DNA of 43,876 nucleotides from Coprobacillus sp. CAG:698 (GCA_000431235.1 HF988717.1:1-43876), one strand, 5' to 3'. Positions 1 through 8,417 are shown, counted from the first letter of the stretch. Translations and numbers: made by a program. The notes: a model not told the origin generated them from the letters alone.

Positions 1-13
1 GGCGTTGCCAAGT
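1..13 (+). rRNA. rrf: 5S rRNA, extreme 3' end (cut by window edge)
   Basis: The first bases (GGCGTTGCCAAG...) match the way Firmicutes 5S rRNAs end (Bacillus subtilis ends GGACGCCGCCAAGC), and a tRNA-Asn follows 20 bases later, the usual order at the end of an rRNA operon. Only the 3' strand of the terminal helix is in the window, so the call is an inference from a short stretch plus context. The exact 3' end is uncertain by a few bases. Confidence 0.6.
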
Positions 14-34
14 TCCTTTCTATTTAATTATGAA

Positions 35-111
35 GCCTCCGTAGCTCAGTTGGTTAGAGCACATGACTGTTAATCATGGGGTCATAGGTTCGAGTCCTAT
101 TGGGGGCGCCA
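35..111 (+). tRNA. tRNA-Asn (GTT)
   Basis: A full cloverleaf is visible. The acceptor GCCTCCG pairs with TGGGGGC, the anticodon stem CATGA/TCATG holds loop CTGTTAA with anticodon GTT at 69-71, and the T-loop is GTTCGAGTC. CCA is encoded. It probably belongs to the rRNA operon transcript because no promoter lies between it and the 5S end. Confidence 0.97.
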
Positions 112-116
112 TTCTT

Positions 117-193
117 GGCCTTTTGGAGAAGCGGTTTAACTCACATGCCTTTCACGCATGCATTCACGGGTTCAAATCCCGTAAAGGTCACCA
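117..193 (+). tRNA. tRNA-Glu (TTC)
   Basis: The acceptor GGCCTTT pairs with AAAGGTC (one G-T pair). The anticodon stem CATGC/GCATG carries loop CTTTCAC, anticodon TTC at 151-153, typical of tRNA-Glu. The T-loop is GTTCAAATC and CCA is encoded. It follows tRNA-Asn by 5 bases and is the last gene before a terminator, so it closes the rRNA/tRNA operon. Confidence 0.96.
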
Positions 194-205
194 TTTTTGA
201 AACTT

Positions 206-233
206 ATCTGTTACTTGAATAACAGATTTTTTT
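206..233 (+). terminator. Rho-independent terminator of the rRNA/tRNA operon
   Basis: Stem ATCTGTTA (206-213) pairs with TAACAGAT (220-227) around loop CTTGAA, followed by a run of seven T. Confidence 0.85.
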
Positions 234-349
234 CTTTTTTATCATATGTAAAAAACAATATTTTGTAAATAAATAAACATAAAAAGGGAAAAATAAATAT
301 AAATAGAATAAAAGAATTAAAAATGTATAAAGAAATACTATTTTTAATA

Positions 350-378
350 TTGAAAGATATTTGATTTTATAGTATAAT
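350..378 (+). promoter_or_regulatory. Sigma-A-type promoter for the membrane protein/lipid kinase operon
   Basis: TTGAAA (350-355) and TATAAT (373-378) are separated by 17 bases, 19 bases upstream of the start codon at 398. Confidence 0.75.
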
Positions 379-397
379 AATAGAAAGGAGTATGAAT

Positions 398-1039
398 ATG
401 AAAAAAGATAAAACTAATAGAAATAATAATGATAAGCAGGTAGTAGAAAAACAACCAAAAGAAGAGATGAGCAAGTTTGAAAAAATATTTGTTTACTCTG
501 TAATTAGTTTAACAGTAATTCTATTAATAATAGTTATAATTGCTAATATCGGTACTGGAGGAGACAAAAACGTACTTGCAAGGAAATATCCTTCATTAAG
601 CAGTGACAATGTATTTGAAATTATAGATATGAAGGAATTAAAAACAAAAATTAATAATAAAGAAAAATTCCAAGTATTATTTATAAATAAAGGTCAACAC
701 GATGCTGATTATTACATATATTGTGTTGATGATATTGCTAAAACTTTAAAAGGCGAAAATGAAGAAGAAACAACTATCTATGTGCTTGATTCTTCATATC
801 TCAAAGATGAAGATAAATCATATTTAAGAATTGATTTAGATTTAGAAAAAGTTATTTATGAAGAACCAAGTCTTATAATGTTTAACTATGATAATAATGT
901 TTCTGATAAAATAAATCATAGCGTAGACAGAAACTCAACTGATAGATACGATGTTGAGAAATATAATGGAAACTACTGGTCACTTCTTGTAAAGTATTTC
1001 CGTGATTGCATAGACATGAATACTAATCAAGAAAATTAA
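398..1039 (+). CDS. Hypothetical single-pass membrane protein
   Basis: I do not recognise a named family. The protein has a lysine/asparagine-rich N-terminus of about 25 residues, one hydrophobic membrane segment (about residues 30-50, VISLTVILLIIVIIANI) and a soluble C-terminal domain of about 160 residues. The soluble part has alternating hydrophobic strands (FQVLFINKG, TTIYVLDSSY, PSLIMFN) that could be a thioredoxin-like fold, but there is no CxxC, so a redox role is not supported. The start at 398 is chosen over the ATG at 392 because AAAGGAG (384-390) lies 7 bases before 398 and only 1 base before 392. It is the first gene after its own promoter and is followed 20 bases later by a lipid kinase gene, probably cotranscribed. 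Confidence 0.8.
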   Translation: MKKDKTNRNNNDKQVVEKQPKEEMSKFEKIFVYSVISLTVILLIIVIIANIGTGGDKNVLARKYPSLSSDNVFEIIDMKELKTKINNKEKFQVLFINKGQHDADYYIYCVDDIAKTLKGENEEETTIYVLDSSYLKDEDKSYLRIDLDLEKVIYEEPSLIMFNYDNNVSDKINHSVDRNSTDRYDVEKYNGNYWSLLVKYFRDCIDMNTNQEN

Positions 1040-1059
1040 AATATTTTGAAAGGATCATG

Positions 1060-1980
1060 GTGATTAGAATGAGATGTATATTCATTTATAATCCCGTAAG
1101 CGGAAGAGGTAAAGTACTTAGACATCTTAATTATATAGAAGAAACACTTAAGAAAAAATATGATGAAGTTGTTATGTATCGTTCTAAATCATCAGATGAT
1201 ATAAAAAAAGTAGCTTACGAAAGTTGTAAGGAATTTGATTCAATCATTTTCAGTGGTGGTGATGGAACGTTTAATGATATAGTTTGTGGTGTATCAAAAA
1301 GTAATATTAGACCTCCATTAGGATACATACCTTTAGGAACTGGAAATGATAATTCACGTAATTTAAAAATTCCAAGAAATGTTAGAGGAGCTCTAAAGGT
1401 TATTCTTGATGCAAAAACAATTTATCATGATATAGGAAAAATTAATGATAGTTATTTTGTGTATGTTGTTGCGTTAGGTGCTTGTACAGGAACACCTTAT
1501 ACAACCAAACAAAAAGCAAAAAAAATTTTAGGCAGATTAGCCTATGCACAAGATGGAATAAATGAGTTTTTCTCTCCTAATGTGAAAAAGGTAAGAATAC
1601 ATGCTAATGGCAGCACAATAGATACAACAGTTCCACTTATTCTTATAATGAATACAGTATCAGTTGGAGGAATGCCTTTTAATCGATATGGGCATTTAAA
1701 TGATGGAAAATTTGATGTTGTTTTAATAAATAATGGACCAGGTCATGGAAGATTAAATATGATTGGCTTCTTTATCTTAGGATTATTAGGATTTAGAAGA
1801 GGTAAAAGGCATTCGATATCAATCCAAAGTGATAAATTCGTAATCGAAGTTGATAACGATTCAACATGGTGTGTTGACGGTGAAAAAGGTCCAAGTGGAC
1901 CAATTACTATTGAAAATTTACATAATCATATAAGAATCTTTGCACCAAAGAGAAAGGCAAAGACACAAAAAAATATATAA
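1060..1980 (+). CDS. Diacylglycerol/lipid kinase family protein (DgkB/YegS/BmrU type)
   Basis: The DAGK catalytic domain is clear: N-terminal YNPVSGRGK, the nucleotide-binding SGGDGTFNDIV, and PLGTGNDNSRNL further on, with the C-terminal VDGE segment (TWCVDGEKGP) also present. Members phosphorylate diacylglycerol or related lipids at the membrane, recycling diacylglycerol for phospholipid or lipoteichoic acid metabolism; the exact substrate cannot be told from sequence. Length (about 306 residues) is normal. The start is uncertain: AAAGGA (1049-1054) is too close to the ATG at 1057, well placed for GTG 1060, and 14 bases from ATG 1069, which would give the typical family N-terminus. The next gene begins 12 bases after the stop. 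Confidence 0.9.
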   Translation: MIRMRCIFIYNPVSGRGKVLRHLNYIEETLKKKYDEVVMYRSKSSDDIKKVAYESCKEFDSIIFSGGDGTFNDIVCGVSKSNIRPPLGYIPLGTGNDNSRNLKIPRNVRGALKVILDAKTIYHDIGKINDSYFVYVVALGACTGTPYTTKQKAKKILGRLAYAQDGINEFFSPNVKKVRIHANGSTIDTTVPLILIMNTVSVGGMPFNRYGHLNDGKFDVVLINNGPGHGRLNMIGFFILGLLGFRRGKRHSISIQSDKFVIEVDNDSTWCVDGEKGPSGPITIENLHNHIRIFAPKRKAKTQKNI

Positions 1981-1992
1981 ATGGAGAATACA

Positions 1993-2322
1993 ATGGATAA
2001 GAATAAAGCACTAGAATTATGGAAACTCGAAATGAAAGATAAAGAGTATGCCTATGACTTTTCCGGAAGAAAAATTAAAAAGGATGATTATAATAAAGAA
2101 AATCAAGTCGGATGGGTTGTAGGTTATATGAAACCACTTGAATTAGGTGGCAAAGATTATGATGGTAACACAATCATAATGCATCATACAACTTTAGAAG
2201 AAAAAGGTCTTAACTACCCTGAATTTCAAATCATGAATAAAACATATAAAATAGTTTATGATGATAAAGAAGATTTTTATTATATTGAAAAAACTAGTAA
2301 TGATGATGGTGGTTTTATCTAA
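1993..2322 (+). CDS. Small conserved-looking protein of unknown function
   Basis: This 109-residue acidic soluble protein has no signal peptide or membrane segment. It contains the stretch YDFSGRKIKKDDYN, then GWVVGYMKPLELGGKDYDGN and MHHTTLEEKG, ending in a tail rich in Asp and Gly. The layout looks like a single compact alpha/beta domain, but I cannot assign a family or function. An ATG at 1981 directly abuts the upstream stop, but GGAGA at 1983-1987 is placed correctly for the ATG at 1993. It is the last gene of the operon before a terminator. Confidence 0.8.
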   Translation: MDKNKALELWKLEMKDKEYAYDFSGRKIKKDDYNKENQVGWVVGYMKPLELGGKDYDGNTIIMHHTTLEEKGLNYPEFQIMNKTYKIVYDDKEDFYYIEKTSNDDGGFI

Positions 2323-2353
2323 AAAAATAGAGTTGTGATAAACTCTATTTTTT
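2323..2353 (+). terminator. Rho-independent terminator
   Basis: AAAAATAGAGTT (2323-2334) pairs with AACTCTATTTTT (2341-2352) around a 6-base loop. The T-rich 3' arm forms the U-tail. It ends the lipid kinase operon. Confidence 0.85.
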
Positions 2354-2377
2354 AAAAATTGATATATATGTGAAAGG

Positions 2378-2433
2378 GAGAGGAGAAGTATGATAGAAGA
2401 ATAGGGGATTCTTCAAGCAAGCATATTTGCTTG
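2378..2433 (+). other. rsmD leader: strong SD with 4-codon mini-ORF and a hairpin
   Basis: A purine-rich GGGAGAGGAG is followed by ATG at 2390 and a TAG stop after four codons (M-I-E-E). Ten bases later a 7-bp hairpin CAAGCAA/TTGCTTG (2414-2433, loop GCATAT) lies upstream of the real rsmD ribosome site. This may be a leader element or chance sequence; no T-run follows the hairpin. Confidence 0.3.
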
Positions 2434-2486
2434 CAATATTATTATTACTCATAATAAAATAATTATACATAAAAAAGGTGAAAAAA

Positions 2487-3074
2487 ATGAGAATTATTTC
2501 AGGGAAACATAAAAGTAGACAACTCACTACATTAGAAGGTCAAAATACAAGACCTATGACTGATAGAATGAAAGAGTCAGTTTTCAATACAATAGGACCT
2601 TATTTTGAAAATGACATCGTATTAGACTTATTTGGAGGAAGTGGTGCCCTAGCTTTAGAATCAATATCACGAGGATGTAGTTTTGCATATATCGTTGAGA
2701 AAAACTATCAGGCTTTTAAAGTTATAACTAATAATGTAAAACTTTTAAATGAAGAAAGTAATGTTCGTGTATATAATTCAGATTATAAAGTAGCATTAAA
2801 TAAATTTATAAATGATAAGAAGCAATTTGATATCATTTTCCTTGATCCTCCTTATCGATTAAATATATGTGAAGAGTTAATAAATACAATTTTAGATAAT
2901 AATCTATTAAATGAAAAAGGAATAATTGTCGCTCAATATGTTAGAGGTAATTTTGTTCCTCAGGAAAATATGTATTTAAAAATAATAAAGAATTACAATT
3001 TTGCAACAAGCGAATTATGTATATTTCAAAAAAAAGATAGCGAAGAAATAAATAATAAAAGTGATAATCATTGA
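2487..3074 (+). CDS. rsmD: 16S rRNA (guanine(966)-N(2))-methyltransferase RsmD
   Basis: RsmD methylates G966 of 16S rRNA in the 30S subunit using S-adenosylmethionine. The sequence shows the characteristic N-terminus MRIISGKHKSRQL, the TRPMTDRMKESVFNTIG segment, the SAM-binding VLDLFGGSGALALESISRG and the catalytic DPPY motif (IIFLDPPYR). Length (195 residues) is normal. The ATG at 2487 fits the AAGGTGA site at 2475-2481; the upstream in-frame GTG at 2478 lies inside that site. In Bacillus the rsmD homologue is ylbH, near ylbJ, and a YlbJ-like gene is the convergent neighbour here. The last 60 bases overlap that gene on the other strand. Confidence 0.95.
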   Translation: MRIISGKHKSRQLTTLEGQNTRPMTDRMKESVFNTIGPYFENDIVLDLFGGSGALALESISRGCSFAYIVEKNYQAFKVITNNVKLLNEESNVRVYNSDYKVALNKFINDKKQFDIIFLDPPYRLNICEELINTILDNNLLNEKGIIVAQYVRGNFVPQENMYLKIIKNYNFATSELCIFQKKDSEEINNKSDNH

Positions 3075-3902
3075 TAAAAATCTCCCGTAAAAAAATGTCT
3101 TGTACATTTTTTGATTATTAAGAATTGTTGCTACTTGCATATGAATACAAAAACCATTAAATGAAATAAGTAAAACTAGTAACAAATAACTTATCTGTGA
3201 GAAACTATTAATTAGAATATTACAGCCATTAGATAGTTCAATAAAAGATAAATAAATTTTTGAAATCCCTAAAGAATTCAAAGCAAAAATTAACATTGAA
3301 GAGATAACCATATACAAAGCTATTAAAAGAAGTAAAAATGGTAATTTGTTTATTAGTTCCAAAAAATTAACATTGGTTTCATTTTCCTTATTAATAATAA
3401 TATTTTTACGAGTAAAGAAAATGGCAATAATAATATTAGTTATGATATGAATCAAATAGATGAAGAAAAAAGTATTTATATTCTTTGAAATAGCATATAT
3501 AAATAGAGGATTTATAAATGATGATGATAGAAGTAAAACTTCCGCATCTTTAGATGTAATGTATTCTTTAGATAGATATTCGGTAATATATGTTACTGTT
3601 GAAGGGTTACCAACAAAAATACTTACAATAAATAAATTAAAAGCATTTTTTGTTTCGAACTTGAGTATTTTTCTTAATGGTTTTAAAATGAAAATAATGT
3701 TGTTAATTGCCTTTGTACTTATTAGTGCCGATGAAATAACATACATTGTAATGAGTGATGGGACAATCTTATTGAGCCATAACTTTAAAGTACTTATGAT
3801 TTCATATGTAAATAGACTGTTTTTAGAAAAAAAGAAAAAGATAATTAAAAGAGAAAAAAATATTACAAAAACCTTTGTAAAGAAAGAATAAATATTATGC
3901 AT
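3015..3902 (-). CDS. YlbJ-like integral membrane protein (nucleoside-recognition/Gate family)
   Basis: This is a 295-residue, strongly hydrophobic protein with roughly eight membrane segments. The segment LWLNKIVPSLITMYVIS followed by FIVSIFVGNPSTVTYITEYL resembles the YlbJ family, where a conserved G-(Y/N)-P-S/A motif follows the second helix pair. In Bacillus, YlbJ is needed for spore resistance; it is shorter here (Bacillus about 400 residues) and its role is unproven. The start is supported by GAGGT about 8 bases upstream of the ATG at 3902. The 3' end runs 60 bases into convergent rsmD with no terminator between them. Confidence 0.7.
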   Translation of the reverse strand: MHNIYSFFTKVFVIFFSLLIIFFFFSKNSLFTYEIISTLKLWLNKIVPSLITMYVISSALISTKAINNIIFILKPLRKILKFETKNAFNLFIVSIFVGNPSTVTYITEYLSKEYITSKDAEVLLLSSSFINPLFIYAISKNINTFFFIYLIHIITNIIIAIFFTRKNIIINKENETNVNFLELINKLPFLLLLIALYMVISSMLIFALNSLGISKIYLSFIELSNGCNILINSFSQISYLLLVLLISFNGFCIHMQVATILNNQKMYKTFFYGRFLSMIITFIIYFFAIFFLKYT

Positions 3903-3968
3903 TGTTCATACCTCAATAATATATATTATTATTAGGAAAAATAAATGAATAAAAAGAAGGTGAAAATA

Positions 3969-4661
3969 GTGAATTTATCAGAAGAATTTATAGAGAAATA
4001 TAAAAAACTAGAAGATGTTATCGAGAATAAATACAAACTAAAAAAAGGGACAAGTGCTGTTGCATTTTTAGAAGCTAAAAGTGAATTTTCTTCAATATCT
4101 GATAAACTTAAATATTGCCGTGAAGTGAGAAATTTTCTCCAACACGAACCAAAGATTAACAATAGTTTTGCTGTGACACCAAGTAAAGAAATGATTGAAT
4201 TAATAGATTATATTATTGATTATATTGAAAATCCACTTAGGTGTTCTAGAGTTGCTATTAGAATGAAAGATATGTATTATTGTAAAATGGAAGATAAAGT
4301 TTTAGATTCTATTATTAATATGGATCATTTAAAATATTCTCATATTCCAATTATTGAAAATGGTGTTTTAGAAGGTGTTTTTTCAAAGACATCACTATTT
4401 AATTATATGATCAGTAAAAGGAAATTTTCTTTAGAAAAAGAGTTAAAATTCAAAGACATTAAGGAATTTATTAGTCCTTTTGGCAATAATTCTGAATGTT
4501 ATAAATTTGCTCGATATGATGACAAATTAGATAAAGTGAAAGATATATTTGAAGAGAATTATCATAAAGCAATTCGTGTTGCTATTGTATTTTTAACAGT
4601 TAGTGGTTCACGAAGCGATAAAGTTTTAGGAATGATTACACCATATGATGTAATTAAGTAA
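3969..4661 (+). CDS. CBS-domain protein with HEPN-like N-terminal domain
   Basis: The C-terminal part (about residues 95-230) has two CBS-type repeats: KYSHIPIIENGVLEGVFSKT in the first, RVAIVFLTVS...VLGMITPYDVI in the second. CBS pairs usually bind adenine nucleotides and act as sensors. The N-terminal 85 residues are helical and contain CREVRNFLQHEP, which fits the R-x4-H pattern with a polar residue after Arg that is typical of HEPN domains. If real, this is a nucleotide-regulated HEPN protein; that is inference. Two starts are possible: GTG 3969 behind AAGGTGA (3957-3963), chosen here, or ATG 3945 behind AGGA. It stands just upstream of the ABC exporter genes (14 bases), so is probably cotranscribed with them. 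Confidence 0.75.
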   Translation: MNLSEEFIEKYKKLEDVIENKYKLKKGTSAVAFLEAKSEFSSISDKLKYCREVRNFLQHEPKINNSFAVTPSKEMIELIDYIIDYIENPLRCSRVAIRMKDMYYCKMEDKVLDSIINMDHLKYSHIPIIENGVLEGVFSKTSLFNYMISKRKFSLEKELKFKDIKEFISPFGNNSECYKFARYDDKLDKVKDIFEENYHKAIRVAIVFLTVSGSRSDKVLGMITPYDVIK

Positions 4662-4675
4662 TATAAGGAGTTTTT

Positions 4676-6487
4676 ATGAAAAAAATAAAAATGTTACTAA
4701 AATGGATAAAACCACATATTCCCGTATTTCTGCTTGTGTCCTTCTTTGCAATATTTTTACCACTTACATATTCTTATGTTCCCCAGTTTATAAGATATGT
4801 GTTTGATATAATTGGTGAAGTGCAAGATGGTGAAAATACATTACCTGTATTTTTACTTAACTTTTTTGGGAGCTATACAGGAATTAAATGTGTAATTGTC
4901 GTTTGCTTAACCCTAATTATTTACCAAGGGTTAAGAGGAGTGTTTATGTTTCTAAATGGCTATATCAAAGGAAAACTTTCCGAAGGAGTTTCTTTTAATA
5001 TGAGATTAAAATTATATCACAAATTGCAAAATCTTCCAGCATCATATTATAATAATTCTGATACTGGAGATTTAATTCAAAGGTGCACATCAGATATAGA
5101 TACTATAAGAGCATTTATCAGTAATCAATTACCTAACATACTATATATATTAACATCAATATTAATGGGGGCATTTCAAATGGCTTCAATAAATGTAGGC
5201 ATTATGTTAATTACAATGATTTGCATACCTATCGAAATAGTGGCTTCAATTTTCTTCTTTAGATATGTAAGTAAAAAATTCGAAGAAATTGAAGAACATG
5301 AAGCACAAATGACAAGTGTCCTTGAAGGAAGTATTAATGGTGTTAGAGTTGTTAAAGCATTTGCGAAAGAAAAATATGAAATTGATAGATTTAATAAAAA
5401 GAGTTATACACTATCAAACGAAAATAAAAAATTAAATCGCATTATGGGTTTATATTGGGGCTTTAGCGATGGATTTGTATCATTGCAATATGCTTTAACT
5501 TTAGGATATTGTATTTACCTAGCCCAAAGTGGATTGAAATCAAGTGATATGATTGTTTGTATATCTTATATTTCAATGCTTGTTTATCCTATAAGAAACT
5601 TAGGAAGAATAATTAGTGATTTTGGTAAAGCAAGTGTAGCCAGCAAACGTATAGATGAAATACTTTTACTAGACGATGAATATAAAGTAAATGGAACATT
5701 AAAACCAGAAATTAAGGGTAATATTGAATTTAAAAATGTATCATTTAAATTTGATGATACAAATGATCATCTTTTGAATGATATAAGTTTCAATATTAAA
5801 GCAGGTGAGACAGTAGCTATTGTTGGAAAAACAGGTACAGGAAAATCAACAATTGCTTCGATACTTGTAAGAATGCTTGATTATGATAAAGGTAGTGTTT
5901 TACTAGATGGCGTAGAACTTAAAGATATAGATAAAAAATGGGTTCGCGAAAATGTAGGAATAATCCTTCAAGAACCATTCTTATATCAGAAAACTATTTA
6001 TGAGAATATTGCTATTGCTAAGGATAATTTATCTAAGGAAGAAGTATTTAAGGCAGCTAAAATAGCAGCAATTCATAAAGACATATTAGGGTTTGAAAAA
6101 GGTTATGAAACAGAAGTTGGTGAAAAAGGAACAACCCTTTCAGGAGGGCAAAAACAAAGACTATCAATTTCAAGAATGCTTGTTTTAAACAAACCAATAA
6201 TGATTTTTGATGATAGCTTAAGTGCTGTAGATACAAAAACAGACTTACAGATTCGTAACGCACTACATGATCGTGATCAATCATTAACTTCGATTATTAT
6301 AACTCATCGAATAACAACAGCAAAAGAAGCTGACAAAATAATCGTTTTAGAAAATGGTTCAATAAGTGCCATTGGAAAACATGATGAACTTGCTTCTAAA
6401 CCAGGTTTATACAAAGATTTATGGGATATTCAAGGTGATTTAGAACATGAATTTGTAAATATGGTTAATAAAACAGTAAGTGAGTAG
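4676..6487 (+). CDS. ABC exporter subunit 1 (MDR type, permease fused to ATPase)
   Basis: This 603-residue half-transporter has an N-terminal membrane domain of about six helices (residues 1-320) and a C-terminal ATPase. Walker A is GKTGTGKST, the Q-loop LQEPFLYQ, the signature LSGGQKQR and the D-loop SAVD; the H-loop is ITHR. Walker B reads IMIFDDS, with Asp where the catalytic Glu normally sits, so its own ATP site is probably catalytically impaired. That pattern marks one half of a heterodimeric exporter (as in TM287/288, BmrC/D and LmrC/D). The partner is the next gene. The substrate cannot be inferred. SD: AAGGAG seven bases upstream of ATG. Confidence 0.93.
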   Translation: MKKIKMLLKWIKPHIPVFLLVSFFAIFLPLTYSYVPQFIRYVFDIIGEVQDGENTLPVFLLNFFGSYTGIKCVIVVCLTLIIYQGLRGVFMFLNGYIKGKLSEGVSFNMRLKLYHKLQNLPASYYNNSDTGDLIQRCTSDIDTIRAFISNQLPNILYILTSILMGAFQMASINVGIMLITMICIPIEIVASIFFFRYVSKKFEEIEEHEAQMTSVLEGSINGVRVVKAFAKEKYEIDRFNKKSYTLSNENKKLNRIMGLYWGFSDGFVSLQYALTLGYCIYLAQSGLKSSDMIVCISYISMLVYPIRNLGRIISDFGKASVASKRIDEILLLDDEYKVNGTLKPEIKGNIEFKNVSFKFDDTNDHLLNDISFNIKAGETVAIVGKTGTGKSTIASILVRMLDYDKGSVLLDGVELKDIDKKWVRENVGIILQEPFLYQKTIYENIAIAKDNLSKEEVFKAAKIAAIHKDILGFEKGYETEVGEKGTTLSGGQKQRLSISRMLVLNKPIMIFDDSLSAVDTKTDLQIRNALHDRDQSLTSIIITHRITTAKEADKIIVLENGSISAIGKHDELASKPGLYKDLWDIQGDLEHEFVNMVNKTVSE

Positions 6488-6500
6488 AAAGGAGCAAGAT

Positions 6501-8351
6501 ATGAACGAAAACGAAGATTTCGAATTAGAAAATGAAAAGTCCGAAAAAATAAGTTTATCAGTATGGAAAAAAATATTAAAGATTGTTTTAAAATCAAAGA
6601 AAAATACAATAGTACTTATGATATGTTTAGTATTTCTAGCAGTCCTTGATATTGCAACTCCATATGTTAGCTCAAAAGCTTTAGAAGTATTTTTTGGAGA
6701 TAATCCAAGATATAATTTAATTTGGACATTTATAATGATTTATGTTATTATCGCTATTTTATATACAATAGTAATCTATTTGTTTATAAAAAAAGCAGGT
6801 GATATTGAAGCAGAAGTTTCATATGAAATCAGAAAAGAAGCATTTACGCATTTGCAAGAATTATCATTATCATACTATGATAAAAATGCAGCCGGTTGGA
6901 TAATGGCAAGATTGACAAGTGACTCAAGAAAATTAGCAGAAATAATTTCTTGGGGTGTAGTTGATATGGTATGGGGATTAGCCACTATGGCAGGAATTTT
7001 AATTATGTTATATATTAAAAATCCTTTATTGTCATTAATTATTACAGTATTAATTCCAATTCTATTTATAATATGTATGTATTTCCGAAAGAACATTTTA
7101 GAAGCATATCGTAGTGTTAGAAAAACTAATTCAAAAATAACTGGTTCTTTTAATGAATGTATTCAAGGATCTAAAACAACAAAAACATTAGTTTTGGAAG
7201 ATAAAAAGTACAAAGAATTTAAAGAAACATGTAAAGATATGAAAACCCAATCAATTAGAGCTATTATTAGATCGGCAATTCTATGGCCAACGGTTTTAGT
7301 AATCGCTTATATAGGAGTATCCTTAACACTAGGAATTGGTTCGGCATCAGTTTTAGGTGTCATAGGAGGAGTTGCTATAACTGGTCCAGTACTATATTTA
7401 TTTATTAATTATACTACTCTATTTTTTGATCCTATATTAAATATTTCTAGTACTTTAGCTGAGTTGCAACAAGCACAGGCAGCTGCAGAGAGAATAATTG
7501 GTTTGATTGAAACAAAATCTGACGTAGTAGATAGAAAAGATGTTATCGAAAAATATGGTGATATTGCTAATCCAAAACGAGAAAATTGGGAAGACATAAA
7601 AGGTGATATCAAATTTGACCATGTAACGTTTAGTTATTTAGATAATGAAATTGTTCTTGATGACTTTTGTTTAGATGTAAAGAGTGGTACAAGTGTTGCT
7701 CTAGTTGGGGCTACTGGTTCAGGAAAATCTACAATTGTTAATTTATTGTGTCGTTTCTATGAACCGACAAAAGGACATATACTTATTGATGGAGTTGATT
7801 ATAAAGATAGATCAATAACTTGGCTTCATGAAAAGATTGGTTATGTTTTGCAAACTCCACATTTGTTTCAGGGAACAATAAAAGACAATGTGAGATATAG
7901 TAAGCTAGATGCAACCGATGAAGAGACTATGGAAGCATGTAAAAAGGTAAGTGCTCACGAATTTATTGTAAAACTTGAAAAAGGATATGATACAGAAGTT
8001 GGTGATGGTGGCTCAAGACTATCTTTAGGTCAAAGACAATTAATTTCATTTGCGAGAGCCGTTCTTATCAATCCTCGTATTCTAGTTTTAGATGAAGCAA
8101 CATCTTCAATTGACACCCAAACTGAAGTAATTATTCAAAAGGCAATGGATAAGATGATGGAAAATAGAACTAGTTTTATTGTTGCACATAGATTAAGTAC
8201 TATCATAAATGCCGATTTAATTCTTGTAATTAAAGATGGAAAGATTTTAGAAAAAGGTAATCATAAAGAGTTATTGAAGCTTAAAGGTGAGTACTATTCA
8301 CTATATAAAAATCAGTTTATCAACGAACAAATGAAAAAATCAATAGATTAA
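6501..8351 (+). CDS. ABC exporter subunit 2 (MDR type, permease fused to ATPase)
   Basis: This is the partner of the preceding subunit, 616 residues, with an acidic N-terminal extension, a six-helix membrane domain and a C-terminal ATPase. Walker A is GATGSGKST, the Q-loop LQTPHLFQG, Walker B ILVLDEATS with the catalytic Glu, and the H-loop VAHRLST. The signature is LSLGQ instead of LSGGQ. Since each ATP site uses the Walker motifs of one subunit and the signature of the other, both deviations fall in the same site, as expected for a heterodimer with one degenerate site. The ATG at 6501 is chosen because AAAGGAG (6488-6494) precedes it by 6 bases; an in-frame start at 6480 would overlap subunit 1. 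Confidence 0.93.
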   Translation: MNENEDFELENEKSEKISLSVWKKILKIVLKSKKNTIVLMICLVFLAVLDIATPYVSSKALEVFFGDNPRYNLIWTFIMIYVIIAILYTIVIYLFIKKAGDIEAEVSYEIRKEAFTHLQELSLSYYDKNAAGWIMARLTSDSRKLAEIISWGVVDMVWGLATMAGILIMLYIKNPLLSLIITVLIPILFIICMYFRKNILEAYRSVRKTNSKITGSFNECIQGSKTTKTLVLEDKKYKEFKETCKDMKTQSIRAIIRSAILWPTVLVIAYIGVSLTLGIGSASVLGVIGGVAITGPVLYLFINYTTLFFDPILNISSTLAELQQAQAAAERIIGLIETKSDVVDRKDVIEKYGDIANPKRENWEDIKGDIKFDHVTFSYLDNEIVLDDFCLDVKSGTSVALVGATGSGKSTIVNLLCRFYEPTKGHILIDGVDYKDRSITWLHEKIGYVLQTPHLFQGTIKDNVRYSKLDATDEETMEACKKVSAHEFIVKLEKGYDTEVGDGGSRLSLGQRQLISFARAVLINPRILVLDEATSSIDTQTEVIIQKAMDKMMENRTSFIVAHRLSTIINADLILVIKDGKILEKGNHKELLKLKGEYYSLYKNQFINEQMKKSID

Positions 8352-8355
8352 TACT

Positions 8356-8397
8356 AAAGGTCAAGGCTAGTAAAAAGTAAAGTCTTGACCTTTATTT
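8356..8397 (+). terminator. Rho-independent terminator of the ABC exporter operon
   Basis: A 13-bp stem, AAAGGTCAAGGCT (8356-8368) with AGTCTTGACCTTT (8381-8393), contains one G-T pair, has a 12-base loop and is followed by ATTTTGA. Confidence 0.8.
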
Positions 8398-8417
8398 TGA
8401 TAAACAAAGTAAAACTT

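Noticed and set aside
3460..3891. Plus-strand open frame of 143 codons
   Set aside because: It lies wholly antisense to the YlbJ-like membrane protein, lacks a ribosome site, and its residues mirror the complementary strand of a hydrophobic gene.
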